From: Clostridia bacterium
GTDB lineage: Bacteria; Bacillota; Clostridia; Oscillospirales; Butyricicoccaceae
Reading direction: 5' to 3'
Assembly: GCA_017408985.1 (NCBI GenBank)
Contig: JAFQTO010000004.1
Location: 1 to 63,322, forward strand
Length of the DNA: 63,322 bases
Shown here: positions 32,692 through 43,700 of the stretch, in pieces
Layout: each line of letters begins with the position of its first letter
Numbering within the stretch: the stretch's first letter is position 1
The notes under the pieces: generated by a model
What the model was told of the DNA's origin: nothing
Database searches by the model: none
The model's input: the letters and a program-made list of their open reading frames with translations, nothing else
Position numbers and translations under genes: made by a program

Positions 32692-34539
32692 ATGAAGAAA
32701 ATGTTAGCACTGCTTCTCGCTCTGATGATGCTGGCAGCTGCCTTTGCGGGCTGCGGCGACTCCGGCGCTCAGAACGACAACAAGCAGAACGAAGAAAACA
32801 AGGACAACGCTTCGCAGAATGGTAACGGTGACAGCCAGGGCGATCAGTCGGGCGACGGCACCACCGCTGAGGAGAAGGCTCCCCTTGAGGGCAACGGCAT
32901 CTTCAAGAAGTACATTTCCACCAGCGCCACCACTCTGTACGGTGTCTCAAGCTCCGACCCCGTTGTCAGCACGGTAACTTCTCCCTGCTCCACCTACCTG
33001 TTCAGAGCGATCATCGACGATACGGGTGACACCTATCACTACGAGCCTATGCTGGCTTCCGAGCTGCCCATACAGATGGACACCGAGGGCAAGGTATGGC
33101 AGATCAAGATCCGTCAGGGCTACAGATGGGAAAACGGCGACGAAATGAACGCAGACACCGTTCTGTTCAGCTATCAGACGGCTATCGATCCTCTGCTGAT
33201 GAACATTTCCGCAGCCAACATCTACAACAACACCTACGTTCAGGTTGAGATGTTTGCCGAGTACGCACAGCAGAATATGCTGGGCATTATGGTCGACTGG
33301 AGCGAAGTCGGTCTCAAGAAGATCGACGAGTACACCGTTGAGGTACATACCGTCAAGCCCACTACTCAGGAAGGTCTGACCAAGTTTATGACCACTGCTA
33401 TGATCCACAAGCCCACCTGGGACAAGGCTATCAGCCCCGACGGTTCCAGCACCCTGTACGGCACAAGTATGGAGTATTGGATGAGCTCCGGCGAGTACAT
33501 CCTCACCGAGTGGATCGTCGACTCCCAGTTCACCTACAAGAAGAATCAGGATTACGTCAAAGCAGATATGATCTGGTTTGCAGGTATGGAGATTCGCGTA
33601 GTTCCCGATGCAAACACCGCTCTTGAGCTCTTCCTCAACGGCGAACTGCACACCGCAGCCATCACCTACGCACAGTGGGAAGACTACGAGGATGACCCCC
33701 GTGTCTATGAGTACTGGAACGACTCCACAATGTTCCTGTGGGTCAACACCGGTAACCCCAAGCATAACAATATGCTGGGCAACTATAACTTCCGCAAGGC
33801 TCTGTTCTACGGTATGGACCGTAACGAGTTCGCATCCACTCTGGGCGGCTATCCCTGCACCCGTCTGTTCCGCCGCTCTGTCGTAGGCGACAGCAATACC
33901 GGTACATCCATCCTTGATCTGCCCTGCGACTGGCAGGTCGATCCCTACACCGCTTTCCAGCCTGCACTGGCAAGTGAGTACGTAGACAAGGCATTCGAAG
34001 AGACCGGCAACGTCAACGTTGAGTTCGAGATCTACTACAAAGAAGACGGTACCCACACCAGAGCGGCTACCGAGATCATGCAGCGCCAGCTGACCAAGAA
34101 TCTGGAAGGCGTCAACATCAAGCTCCGTGCCGTTCCTCAGGCTCAGGCATACTCCCTCCGCCGCTGGAATCCCAACGATCCCGACTCCTTCGACTTCAAC
34201 ATCGGCTCTCTGCTTCCCGGCAACGAGCCTCTGGATACTCTGAAGTTCTACGGCAGCAACTATCAGCCCCTGCGCTTCTACTGGAACGACGAGAGCCTGC
34301 TGGCTGAGCACGACAGACTCTATCAGGAAGCTATCATCTTCAACGATGAGGGCAAGGAAGCTGAAATGGTAGCAAACTGCCTGGAGAGTGAGCGCATCCT
34401 TGTTATGGAAGCTATGCAGCAGATCCCCATCTACGAGATCCCCACCAAGCAGCTGTATGCCGAGAACATCGAGCTTCCCGGTAACGGTTACGTTATCAAC
34501 TACGGCTTCGGCGACAGATACGCAAAGTTCATAGACTGA
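32692..34539 (+). CDS. ABC transporter substrate-binding lipoprotein, family 5 (peptide/nickel type)
   Basis: 615 aa. Signal peptide with hydrophobic core and lipobox 'AFAGC' placing the lipidated cysteine at residue 21; a low-complexity Asn/Glu/Asp/Gly linker (22-65) follows, then a family-5 solute-binding domain ('YRWENGDEMNADTVLFSYQTA', 'FNGELHTA'-type and 'FRKALFYGMDRNEFA' motifs). Such proteins capture oligopeptides or related amines outside the membrane and deliver them to an Opp/Dpp-type permease. No permease or ATPase gene is adjacent, so it is an orphan that must share a distant transporter. GGAGGT lies upstream of the ATG, and the gene has its own promoter and terminator. It may supply substrates to the deacylase/dipeptidase block (inference). 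Confidence 0.9.
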   Translation: MKKMLALLLALMMLAAAFAGCGDSGAQNDNKQNEENKDNASQNGNGDSQGDQSGDGTTAEEKAPLEGNGIFKKYISTSATTLYGVSSSDPVVSTVTSPCSTYLFRAIIDDTGDTYHYEPMLASELPIQMDTEGKVWQIKIRQGYRWENGDEMNADTVLFSYQTAIDPLLMNISAANIYNNTYVQVEMFAEYAQQNMLGIMVDWSEVGLKKIDEYTVEVHTVKPTTQEGLTKFMTTAMIHKPTWDKAISPDGSSTLYGTSMEYWMSSGEYILTEWIVDSQFTYKKNQDYVKADMIWFAGMEIRVVPDANTALELFLNGELHTAAITYAQWEDYEDDPRVYEYWNDSTMFLWVNTGNPKHNNMLGNYNFRKALFYGMDRNEFASTLGGYPCTRLFRRSVVGDSNTGTSILDLPCDWQVDPYTAFQPALASEYVDKAFEETGNVNVEFEIYYKEDGTHTRAATEIMQRQLTKNLEGVNIKLRAVPQAQAYSLRRWNPNDPDSFDFNIGSLLPGNEPLDTLKFYGSNYQPLRFYWNDESLLAEHDRLYQEAIIFNDEGKEAEMVANCLESERILVMEAMQQIPIYEIPTKQLYAENIELPGNGYVINYGFGDRYAKFID

Positions 34540-34560
34540 TAATTTAATATTTGAATCAAT

Positions 34561-34595
34561 ATCGGCGTGCCGCAGATGCGGCACGCCGATTTTTC
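34561..34595 (+). terminator. Terminator of the substrate-binding protein gene
   Basis: A perfect 13-bp stem (34561-34573 with 34578-34590) with loop AGAT, followed by TTTTT. The remaining gap to 34867 is AT-rich and holds the promoter at 34719. Confidence 0.92.
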
Positions 34596-34718
34596 ATATT
34601 CAAATATTAATAAAGATTAATATTTGACCGTTGCAAAGCTCAAAGGATATGGTCAAAATATACAAAAATCGCCCTTAAATTTGTACATATTGGAGCCAAT
34701 CTACAATCGGTAAAAATC

Positions 34719-34747
34719 TTGTAATAAAAAATTAATTATGATATTAT
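34719..34747 (+). promoter_or_regulatory. Promoter of the SLH / SGNH-like surface protein gene
   Basis: TTGTAA (34719-34724), 17 nt, TATTAT (34742-34747). The 30-base stretch from 34719 matches the one upstream of the 48146 gene at 26 positions, spacer included. The leader to the ATG at 34868 is about 115 nt. Confidence 0.75.
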
Positions 34748-34867
34748 AACTATAACTACAATTATAGTGAGTTATTGTCAATTTTTATCCCCTGAAGGAC
34801 AGGAGGAGAGGACGGCTGTAATTGTAAGAACTCCCCTTATTTCAGGAAAAAACAAGGAGGTAACAAG

Positions 34868-37800
34868 ATGAAAAGACGCATTTCGGCACTGGTTTTGGCC
34901 TTTGCCATGCTGCTCTCGGTAGTACCGACCGCAGCAGCAACGGAGACAGATGACGGCTTTGTGACGTTGACTGCTCCGAACACCACCGTCGCACCTGCAG
35001 AACCGGAGGGTGCATTCTCTGACACAGAGGGCACCTACTACGAAGAAGCTGCTCAGAGATGGGCAGACGCAGGCGTGCTGAACGGTGTAGGCGACAATCT
35101 CTTCGCAGGCGGCAACACCGCAAAGCGCGGAGAGGCAGCAAAAGTCATCGTTCTTACCGCAGGTATGGCAGTCAAGGATCCTTCCGCAGACTTCTTTACC
35201 GAGTTTACCGATGTTCCTCAGGATGCGTGGTACGCACCCTACATTTATACCCTCTGGCTTGCGGGTATCATGCAGGGCGACGGCAACGGCAAAATGCGCC
35301 CCGAGGATCAGCTTACCCGTGAAGAGTACGTGACCCTCAAGGGCCGTGCCTTCGGCATCACCGAGAATAAGTCCGCCCTCCGCTACAGCTCGCTCAGCGG
35401 CAAGGACGAGGTCGCCGATTGGGCAGCAGGTTATATGGGCGCCTTTATCGCGGCAGGCATCATCAAGGGTGACGAAAACGGCTACATCAACGCCAAGGGC
35501 TCCATCGTCCGCGGTGAGATGGCTGTTATCTCCGACCGACTGATCACCGAGTACATCTCCGAGGGCGGCACGTATACCGTCAGCGGCACCGGCGTTGCTG
35601 TTATCGCAACGAGCGAGGACGTTACTGTCAAGGGCACCTTTGACGGCAGCGTTATCGTAGGCGACAAGGCAGGTTCTGTCACCGCCGACTTCTATGACCT
35701 GAGAGGCATTACCGTCAACGGCGGCAGCGTCACCGTCAAGGGTCAGGCCGATATGGTCACAGCCAACGGCGGCGCAAAAGTCACCGTTGCAGAGGGCGCA
35801 AGCGTTACCGCAGCAGTTGCAAACGGCGAGAATGCTTATCTTGAGATCAACGGCACCGTTGACAGCATCGGCGTAGACAGCTCCACCCTCAAGATCGGCG
35901 TCAGCGGTACTGTTGACACCGTCAGCATCAGCGGCGAGGGCAGTGACGTTACCGTTACCGGTGTTGTCAGTCTGATCGCAGATGACAAGACCGCTTCCGA
36001 CACCACCATCAATGCTGACATCGGTGCGGAGATCGCCTCCGTCAGCGCAAACGGCGCGGGCGTTACCGTCAGCGGCTGGGGCAGCGTAGGCAGCGTCACC
36101 GCCAACGGCTCCGATATCTCCGTCAGCACCTTCGGTACCACCGTTACCGCAGGCACAAACGCAACCAACGTTACCGCCAACGGCGGCGAAGTCACCGCAG
36201 GCTCCGCCACGGTCCTTCCCGGTTCGGCTCCTACCGTTGACCGTCCCGTTATCACCCCCGACCCCACTCCCGCAGCCTTCAAGACCAATCCCGTGGGCGG
36301 CAGCACCAAGTATTACGGAAAGGAGCTGACCCTGTCCGTTGAGGTCCTTGAGGACAAGAATCACGGTTACACCTATCAGTGGTTCGTCAGCACCTCCGAA
36401 GATTACACCCACGGCGTAGCCGTATCCGGCGCTATATCCTCCAAGCTGGTCATCAGCCCCACAGACAGCACCAAGCTTGACCAGACTTTCTACTACTACT
36501 GCCAGGTAACCTCTTATCTCAACGATAAGACCGCAGTAAGCAACTCCGAGATAGCTCCCGTCACCGTCAAGGACGAAGCGCTCAATATCTTTGCTTTCGG
36601 TGAACATATCCTCGGCTCCTTCTATATGATCAATACCTTCAGAGATATGCTGACCGAAAAGGGCATCAAGTATAATATGACCACCGATTATTGCGGTCAT
36701 ACCAGCACATCCGGCAGCTGGAACGCATACGAGCTGTTCGATTCTTCGGCAAGAAGCGATCTGAGCAACTATACCTTCGGTTCCGGCTCCACCGCACAGA
36801 ACTTCAAAAAGAAGCTGGAGAGCACCGCTTTTGATTACGTCATTATCGACACCGGCAAGACCGTACCTCTTATGTGGTCGGGCGACGCCAGAAACAACAA
36901 CTATTCCATCCGCAAGATCGCCAAGCTGGCAGCCGATATGAACCCCGACTGTCAGGTCATCCTGCTGGCTCCCTACGCTAATACCGTGGGACTTGCCAAG
37001 GACTTCAGCGCGGGCACAATGAACACTCACGTTGATACCTATTACGAGCACGTTGCGGCTATCAATGTTCAGGCAGAGCAGGCCAAGGCCGATATCGATG
37101 CTGACGGCTACCTCAATAAGCCCGCAAAGATCGTCTATGCGTCCAACGCATTTTCCAACTACAGCACCGATCTTGCCAAGATAGCAGACGACCTCTACCG
37201 TCCCACCAACGGCAAGACCAACTCCAGCGGCTACTCCAGAGGCTGGGATAACGGCAACCGTGCAAGTGCTCTGGGCTCCTATATGGTAGCCTGCCTGCTG
37301 TACGAAGCAGTTACCGAGCAGTCTCCCATCGGTCTTACCTATCTGGGCTACAGCAAGGGTAATCTTGCTTCTGCTGATGAGACCGACGACGTTCTGGAGA
37401 CCAAGGCTGACCTCGAGCGTCTGGATATGACTGCTGAGGAAGCTGCCCTGATGATCCAGCAGTACGTATCCGCAAGATACGTTACCTACAAGGTCGAGTA
37501 TTATCTGCAGAATGCAGACGGTGAGACCTACACCCTCGATCACACCGAGACCCTGCTGGGCAAAGCCGACGGCAGCTTCTTCTATGCCGATGCCAAGTAC
37601 ATCGACGGCTATATGGAGAACGCTTCTCACGCAGACAGCTACAGAACCGGTCTGTTGGAGAATGACGGCAGCACCGTATTCAAGATCTACTACGACAGAC
37701 AGCTGTACGCAGTGACCTACGGCTACTCCAACTACTACAACAATCACAGCAAGCCCAATCCCCCCGCAACACAGTATTATATGTGGGGCTCCACCGTCTC

Positions 37801-40645
37801 GGTCGAAGCCGACCCCGTTTGGGAGGGTTACTCCTTCGGCGGATGGACCTCCTTTGATGCAGAAATAACCGACGGCACCTTTACGATGCCTCTCGGCGGC
37901 GCTGAGATCACCGGTAAGTGGTCCAAGACCGGCGTTGAGAACCCCGTTGTTGAAGTAGATGCCACCACCGCGGTGGACGGTTTCACCAACGAAGGTATGG
38001 CAAACAGCATCCGCTATGAGGAGGAGACCATCAAGGGCTACCTCGAGTTTGCTTCCGACCTGACAAGCGCAGGCCTTGCCGAAGACGAGCACAACGCAGC
38101 AGTCCTCAAGCTGAGCAAGCTTATCCCCAACTCCAAGTTCTCCCTGACAGGTCTCTATAACGGCGAGCCCGAGACCCGTGAGTTCACAGCATCCGCAGAG
38201 GGTACCGCAGAGGTTCTGTGGGGCTTTGAGGAAGGCGAAGACAGCCTCACCGTCTACGTCTATGACGAGGACGACGAGATCGCAGCCGAACTTATCGTCG
38301 GCGTCGACCTCGACCTGTACGCTGATATCAATATCTATATGTTCGCAAGCTTCTCCGGCCAGGCAAGTGATACCCTCAAGACTCTTGATCTGATGCTTGA
38401 AGAAAAGCTCGGTACCACCGTTGAGATCACCTATCCCAGCCTGGGCAAGTGGAACTCCTACAACGTTTGGGAGCTGTTCAGCCTGTCTGACTCCAACGAA
38501 GTGACCGGCATTTCCAACTCGATACTCAAGAATATTTTTAACGGAACCAACACCAAGACCTACGATTACTTTGTATTCCAGACCAGCAACGATTACGTTG
38601 GATTCAAGGGAAAGCGCCATACCCAGGAGAACAACGTTCTGGCATACGTTCAGGACAAGATCGCTGAGTACAATCCCGACGCAGAGATGATAGTATACGT
38701 TCCCTATGCTATCAGACAGGGCTTCGGTGACGGCAACACATTGTGGAAGTATCTGTTCAAACCCGAGGATTTCCCCGGACTCAAGAGCGAGACTAATATC
38801 TACTTCAACAGCCGTGAGAACGTAGCCGATATCCTCCAGATGAGAGCAGGCGTCATTATGGGTCTGCTTGAAGCAAAAGACTCCTACAGCATTACCAACA
38901 CCAGAGTTGCCAACGTTGCCGATGCGTTTGAATACTACATCAACAACGAAGGCGAAGAAAACGACCTCTACAGCGCTGAAGAGGGTCTGAGAAATACCGC
39001 AGGCTTCTCGGCACTCCGCAACCTTGCCAACGCAAACGGTGCATACCTGAACGCAGCTGTTCTGGCAAGCGTGATTACAGGTGAGACCGTTCTCGATATT
39101 GAAACTCTCGGCGCAGAGACTGCGACGGTCGCAGCCGACAAGGCTGAACTGTTCCTGCAGATAGCCGATATGTACGCAGGCGGCAAGCCTCAGACTTCCG
39201 CTGCACAGCTGACCTATGACGCCGAGACCGGTGCAGTCACCGCTGCCGAAGGCGTAGGCGAAGTCACCGTCAGGTTCAACGGCGCAACCGGCGTTCCCAC
39301 CAGAGTGGGCACCTACACCGTCACCGCTGACGTTGCAGGCGGCACAGCTTACGGCTATGCCAAGGGCATCTGGCTGGGCGAGTTTGTGGTAGAGGGCGAC
39401 GGTCTGGGCGCAACTATAGCTCTGGCACCCAACGCTCTCAACGCAGGTCTCACAGGCGGCGAGGCAATCGACGCAGGCAAGACTATGACCCTGGACGGTA
39501 CCCTCCGTTACAACGGTCAGAAGAACAGCCACACCGTTGAGCTTATTGCAACCGGCCCCGTCGGCGCTATGGTCATCGGTCAGAGTGATGCAGGCGTAGG
39601 CTTTGCAACAGTCGGCGAAGACGGCACAGCAATAATCAGCGTACCCGTAACCCCCGACAAGGATACCGTCAAGGTCACCGTTTCCAACGAGACCGCAGTT
39701 GATACCTTCACCGTCAAGGTGGCTGACACTGCAGAGCTGACTATCAATATTATGTTCCTTGGTGACGGCTACGCAACAGGCGCTGCTATGAATGCTCATA
39801 AGTGGATGCGTGATATTTTGACTGAGGCAGGGTATACCCCCACTATAAGAGCCAGCTACACAACTGCAGGTAACTTTGGTTGGCATGAAATCTTTAATTT
39901 CCCGTCCCGTAATAATTCCACTGAGCCTTCCAGCATATCGGGAGGAAAGGGAGACGTAAGAAGTGCTCTGTTCAATGCCATTATGAACAATACCGAATAC
40001 AGCAGTGTGGATTACGGCACTTTCAAGTTTGACTATGCCATAGTATCTGTGGACAGAAGATATGCAATGAACACAGCCAATACCAACTATAATGAGCAGT
40101 TTGCAGCAGTGAAGTACATCGAGGATATGATGTATGCTCACAATCCCGATGCCGAGATCATACTCGTTTCGCCTTATGGCTCCAGCAATAGCAGTGATAC
40201 CGGATTCGGCACGGTAGCAGAGCAGGTCACCAAGGCTGAGAACATCGCAGTTAAGCTGAAGGAGACTCTTGAAGCATACGGCAACGATATGCCTGTCACA
40301 CTTATCAAGTACGGTTCAGCTATGGTAAAGATGGCTGGCCTTGAGACCAGTATGGCAAGCAACTCCGATTCCAGCTATACTTTGGCTGTCAACAACTATA
40401 GCGAAACAAACAAGCGCAACCTGGGCCCCGCAGGTGCTGCAATACTGCAGTATATGCTGACTGAGTTTATGGTGGATATCGACATCTGGGAGGTTGCATA
40501 TCCCTGGTCTTATAACAGCAAGGGTAACGTAGCATACGGCTTCAAGAAAGATGACGAATCTGCCAATGCCTGGAGCATCCATAGTTCTGTACTTCCCATT
40601 GCTCAGTATTGGGCAAGCAGCTTGGACGAATATATCGTCAAGTAA
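34868..40645 (+). CDS. Giant SLH-anchored surface protein with three SGNH/DUF4886-like modules
   Basis: 1925 aa. Signal peptide (residues 1-24, cleavage near 'TAAA'). Three SLH repeats at about 55-105, 110-165 and 175-228 ('WADAGVLNGVGDN', 'AWYAPYIYTLWLAGIMQGDGN', 'WAAGYMGAFIAAGIIKGDENG') anchor it to secondary cell-wall polymer. Residues 235-460 are a Val/Thr/Gly beta-repeat region ('VTANGG.VT'), 475-570 an Ig-like domain. Modules resembling SGNH hydrolases start near 572 ('LNIFAFGEHILGSF'), 1155 ('INIYMFASFSG') and 1624 ('INIMFLGDGYATG'); InlB/MucBP-like beta domains lie between the first two. None has an intact GDS/GNS nucleophile block or a DxxH block, so catalysis is doubtful. The last module has plainer codon use than the rest. 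GGAGGT precedes the ATG. A role in surface display or glycan binding is inferred. Confidence 0.85.
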   Translation: MKRRISALVLAFAMLLSVVPTAAATETDDGFVTLTAPNTTVAPAEPEGAFSDTEGTYYEEAAQRWADAGVLNGVGDNLFAGGNTAKRGEAAKVIVLTAGMAVKDPSADFFTEFTDVPQDAWYAPYIYTLWLAGIMQGDGNGKMRPEDQLTREEYVTLKGRAFGITENKSALRYSSLSGKDEVADWAAGYMGAFIAAGIIKGDENGYINAKGSIVRGEMAVISDRLITEYISEGGTYTVSGTGVAVIATSEDVTVKGTFDGSVIVGDKAGSVTADFYDLRGITVNGGSVTVKGQADMVTANGGAKVTVAEGASVTAAVANGENAYLEINGTVDSIGVDSSTLKIGVSGTVDTVSISGEGSDVTVTGVVSLIADDKTASDTTINADIGAEIASVSANGAGVTVSGWGSVGSVTANGSDISVSTFGTTVTAGTNATNVTANGGEVTAGSATVLPGSAPTVDRPVITPDPTPAAFKTNPVGGSTKYYGKELTLSVEVLEDKNHGYTYQWFVSTSEDYTHGVAVSGAISSKLVISPTDSTKLDQTFYYYCQVTSYLNDKTAVSNSEIAPVTVKDEALNIFAFGEHILGSFYMINTFRDMLTEKGIKYNMTTDYCGHTSTSGSWNAYELFDSSARSDLSNYTFGSGSTAQNFKKKLESTAFDYVIIDTGKTVPLMWSGDARNNNYSIRKIAKLAADMNPDCQVILLAPYANTVGLAKDFSAGTMNTHVDTYYEHVAAINVQAEQAKADIDADGYLNKPAKIVYASNAFSNYSTDLAKIADDLYRPTNGKTNSSGYSRGWDNGNRASALGSYMVACLLYEAVTEQSPIGLTYLGYSKGNLASADETDDVLETKADLERLDMTAEEAALMIQQYVSARYVTYKVEYYLQNADGETYTLDHTETLLGKADGSFFYADAKYIDGYMENASHADSYRTGLLENDGSTVFKIYYDRQLYAVTYGYSNYYNNHSKPNPPATQYYMWGSTVSVEADPVWEGYSFGGWTSFDAEITDGTFTMPLGGAEITGKWSKTGVENPVVEVDATTAVDGFTNEGMANSIRYEEETIKGYLEFASDLTSAGLAEDEHNAAVLKLSKLIPNSKFSLTGLYNGEPETREFTASAEGTAEVLWGFEEGEDSLTVYVYDEDDEIAAELIVGVDLDLYADINIYMFASFSGQASDTLKTLDLMLEEKLGTTVEITYPSLGKWNSYNVWELFSLSDSNEVTGISNSILKNIFNGTNTKTYDYFVFQTSNDYVGFKGKRHTQENNVLAYVQDKIAEYNPDAEMIVYVPYAIRQGFGDGNTLWKYLFKPEDFPGLKSETNIYFNSRENVADILQMRAGVIMGLLEAKDSYSITNTRVANVADAFEYYINNEGEENDLYSAEEGLRNTAGFSALRNLANANGAYLNAAVLASVITGETVLDIETLGAETATVAADKAELFLQIADMYAGGKPQTSAAQLTYDAETGAVTAAEGVGEVTVRFNGATGVPTRVGTYTVTADVAGGTAYGYAKGIWLGEFVVEGDGLGATIALAPNALNAGLTGGEAIDAGKTMTLDGTLRYNGQKNSHTVELIATGPVGAMVIGQSDAGVGFATVGEDGTAIISVPVTPDKDTVKVTVSNETAVDTFTVKVADTAELTINIMFLGDGYATGAAMNAHKWMRDILTEAGYTPTIRASYTTAGNFGWHEIFNFPSRNNSTEPSSISGGKGDVRSALFNAIMNNTEYSSVDYGTFKFDYAIVSVDRRYAMNTANTNYNEQFAAVKYIEDMMYAHNPDAEIILVSPYGSSNSSDTGFGTVAEQVTKAENIAVKLKETLEAYGNDMPVTLIKYGSAMVKMAGLETSMASNSDSSYTLAVNNYSETNKRNLGPAGAAILQYMLTEFMVDIDIWEVAYPWSYNSKGNVAYGFKKDDESANAWSIHSSVLPIAQYWASSLDEYIVK

Positions 40646-40660
40646 TCATTCCGCGTTAAT

Positions 40661-40694
40661 TCCGTCGGGGGATCGTACCCGATGCCCCGACGGA
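40661..40694 (+). other. Stable intergenic hairpin without T-run
   Basis: TCCGTCGGGG (40661-40670) pairs with CCCCGACGGA (40685-40694), with an inner ATCG/CGAT stem. It is followed by A-rich sequence, so it is not a standard terminator in the plus direction; it may be an mRNA processing or stability element between the two giant genes. Confidence 0.65.
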
Positions 40695-40757
40695 AACAAA
40701 AACATTCCGATTGCAAGTAATTTTTCGCAAACCTACTTATAAAAAAGGAGAAAGCGT

Positions 40758-43700
40758 ATGAAAAGAATGAAAAGCATTCTCAAGCTGAGCCTGCTCTTCC
40801 TGCTCTGCGGCGCTCTTCTGTTCTCGTTTGCCTGCGGTGACAAGGGCGACGGCAATAAGGATAAGCCCGACGACGGACAGGTCGAAAATCAGGACCCCAA
40901 CAACGACACCAACAAGGACAAAGATAATCAGGAGAACAAAGACCCCGAACCTACTCCCACAGAGGAGAAGATAGAGATCACCATTGATCTTCAGGACGGC
41001 TCTGCCCCCACCACCAAGAAGGTCAAAAAGGGTGAAAAGTTCGAGAAACCCTACGATCCTTCCCGTACCGGCTTTACTTTCAAGGAGTGGCAGGTAGACG
41101 GCAAGGCTTATGACTTCGACAAGGCTGTCGAAGCTCCCTTTACCATCACCGCAACGTGGACTATGGATCCCGCAGTGGTCCCCGTTCTTGAGGAGATCCC
41201 CGAGAGCGTCACGGCGGCTCCTTTTGCAGGCGGCAGCGTTGAGGTCAAGGTCAAAGAGACCCGCGGCTATTCCTACACCTACAAGTGGTACATAAACGAC
41301 AAGAACGAAAACAGCGGCGGTACCCTTATTGAGGGTCAGACCGGCGCAGGCGCGGCTCTTCCCAGAAATCTGGAAAAGGGCAAGGAATACTGGGTATACT
41401 GTGAGGTAACGGGTACCCGTAACGCCAGCGGCGCTACCGCAAGCAGTATGTCCGATACTATCAAGGTCGTTGTCGAGGACCGCACCATCTCGGTTCTGAT
41501 GGTCGGTTCGGGCGTTATGCGCCGCACCACCGAGGGCGCTGAGCACGACGCGGCTATCTTCCTGCAGACACTGGCACGCGCAAGCGGCAAGGGTGTTACT
41601 GTTGATACCCTGACCGTCGGTTCCAACTATAATATTTGGGAAAGCGGCCTTGTCGGTGACGGCTACCTGACCGTGCAGTCGATGTACGAGATCCGTCACT
41701 ACGACTTCGTCGTTCTGCAGCTGGGCCGTGACTATTGTATGGTCCAGGGCTCCAGCACCAGAAACTCCGACTGGGCAGCTGTTTCCAACATCTACAATCT
41801 CTGTAAAGAAATGAACCCCGGCGTGGTAGTCGTTCCCATGATCTCCTACGCACGTCAGGACACCTCCAGCAAGTACTACACCGATCCTTATCTCAAGGCT
41901 TCGCCCGTCATCACCAACCGTGAAGAGCACGCAGCTGCTATTCAGGCATACTGGGACGAAAAGAGCTCCCTGCTGGAGATCCCCTATCTGGCATCCGATA
42001 TGAATACTCTGTTTGAGGCTTGCCTCGAAGAGACCGATATCAACCCCTGGGGCAATAACGTTTCCGACTTTGCAGACGTATACGGAAGCTACCTGATGGC
42101 TTGCGGCCTGTATGCAACTATCTTTGACGAGAGCCCCGTAGGCGTTATGTGCTTTGACGCAGGCGACTTCTCAGTTGATCCTGCCAAGGGCGTAGTTCTG
42201 CAGGCTCTGGCAGCAAAGGTCGTTCTGGGCGTTGAGACCGAGACCCTGCCCGACGTATCCGGCTACGTCAAGTACGTTGATACCTGGGTAGACCCCGACG
42301 CTCCCGTCGATCCCAAGGATCTTGACCCCGCTTACAAGTATCCCAAGCCCACCGAGCTCAGCACCTATCCCGAGACCAAGTACAACGAGTCTATGGAAGT
42401 TCTGATGTTCGGCGGTTACCCCATCGGCGTTTATAATATGGAAAAGACTCTGGTCAAGATGATGGAGCGCGAAGAACAGAAGAAGGTCAACCTGACTATA
42501 ACCTGGCTTGGTCACTCCAGTGAATCCACCACCTACAACCTCTACGAGCTGTTTGACTCCTCCTCCAGATCCACTCTGGACACGATCGCATTCTCCTCCT
42601 ACGGCGCAAAGATGCAGGATGCTCTCAACTCCAAGAAGCTTGACTACATCATCATCCAGTCGGGCCGTGACTTCACTATGGAGAATGACAACTCCAGAAC
42701 CAACAATATCATTTCGGCAACCAAGGTAGCTATCCTTGCAGCCAAGATGAACCCCGACGTCAAGTTTATCATCTACGCTCCTTACGGACACAACGCAAAC
42801 TTCTCCGATTTCTATACCATCAGCAATCTTGAACAGCACGTTCCCTTCATCAACTCTGAGGCAGAGGCAATGAGAGACGCCATCGTCAACGGTGGTTATC
42901 TGCCTGCTTCTCAGGTCGAGATCGCTTACGTTTCCGACGCATTCCTCAACTACAGCGACAATCCCGACGATATCACCAACGATCTGTATCAGAAGAAGAA
43001 CGTTATCGCAACCCGCGCAAATACCGGTAACCGTGCAAGCGAGGCAGGCGCATATCTGGCAGCAGCAACCCTGTACGCTACCATCTATGACAAGAGCCCC
43101 GTTGGCATGACCTACAGCGGCTACGCAGGCAGCACCACCGCTCCCGGTGTCGTCACCGACGGCGCACTGCTCCTCAAGCTCCAGAAGACGGCACACAAGA
43201 CCGTATTCGGCACCGAGTACGAGGGCACCGTTTCCACCCAGTCCACCCTTAACTTCTACACCAACGGCGGCAGCGCAGTTGCTTCCATCACAGCCGAGGC
43301 GGGCTCGGTTATCGAAGCTCCCGCAGACCCCACCAACGGCGATCTGCTGTTTGCAGGCTGGTTCTACGATCCCGACTTTACCACCCGCTTCAGCTTTATG
43401 TTCGACAAGATGCCTCTTGGCAACACCACCATCTACGGTGCGTGGGCAAACAAGGACGGCATCGTGGCTGAGAAGCCCACAGACAAGACCCCCGCTCCCA
43501 CCTACACACTTCCTACCGATGACACCGACCCCGTGTCCACTTCCGGCGACACTATCAGGGTTTGGAGCTTCGGCGGTCAGATGTACGGCTCTTACAATAT
43601 GATCAATACCCTTATGGAGATGATTGAGGAGGGTACGGGCAAGCAGGTAGACGCCGACATCGACTCCTATCTGGGTCACTACAACGAGAACACCACCTGG

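Noticed and set aside
34778-40141. 1787-codon antisense open frame under the SLH/SGNH-like gene
   Set aside because: Sense strand has signal peptide, SLH motifs and RBS; the antisense frame has no RBS or family motif and is explained by avoidance of TTA/CTA/TCA codons.
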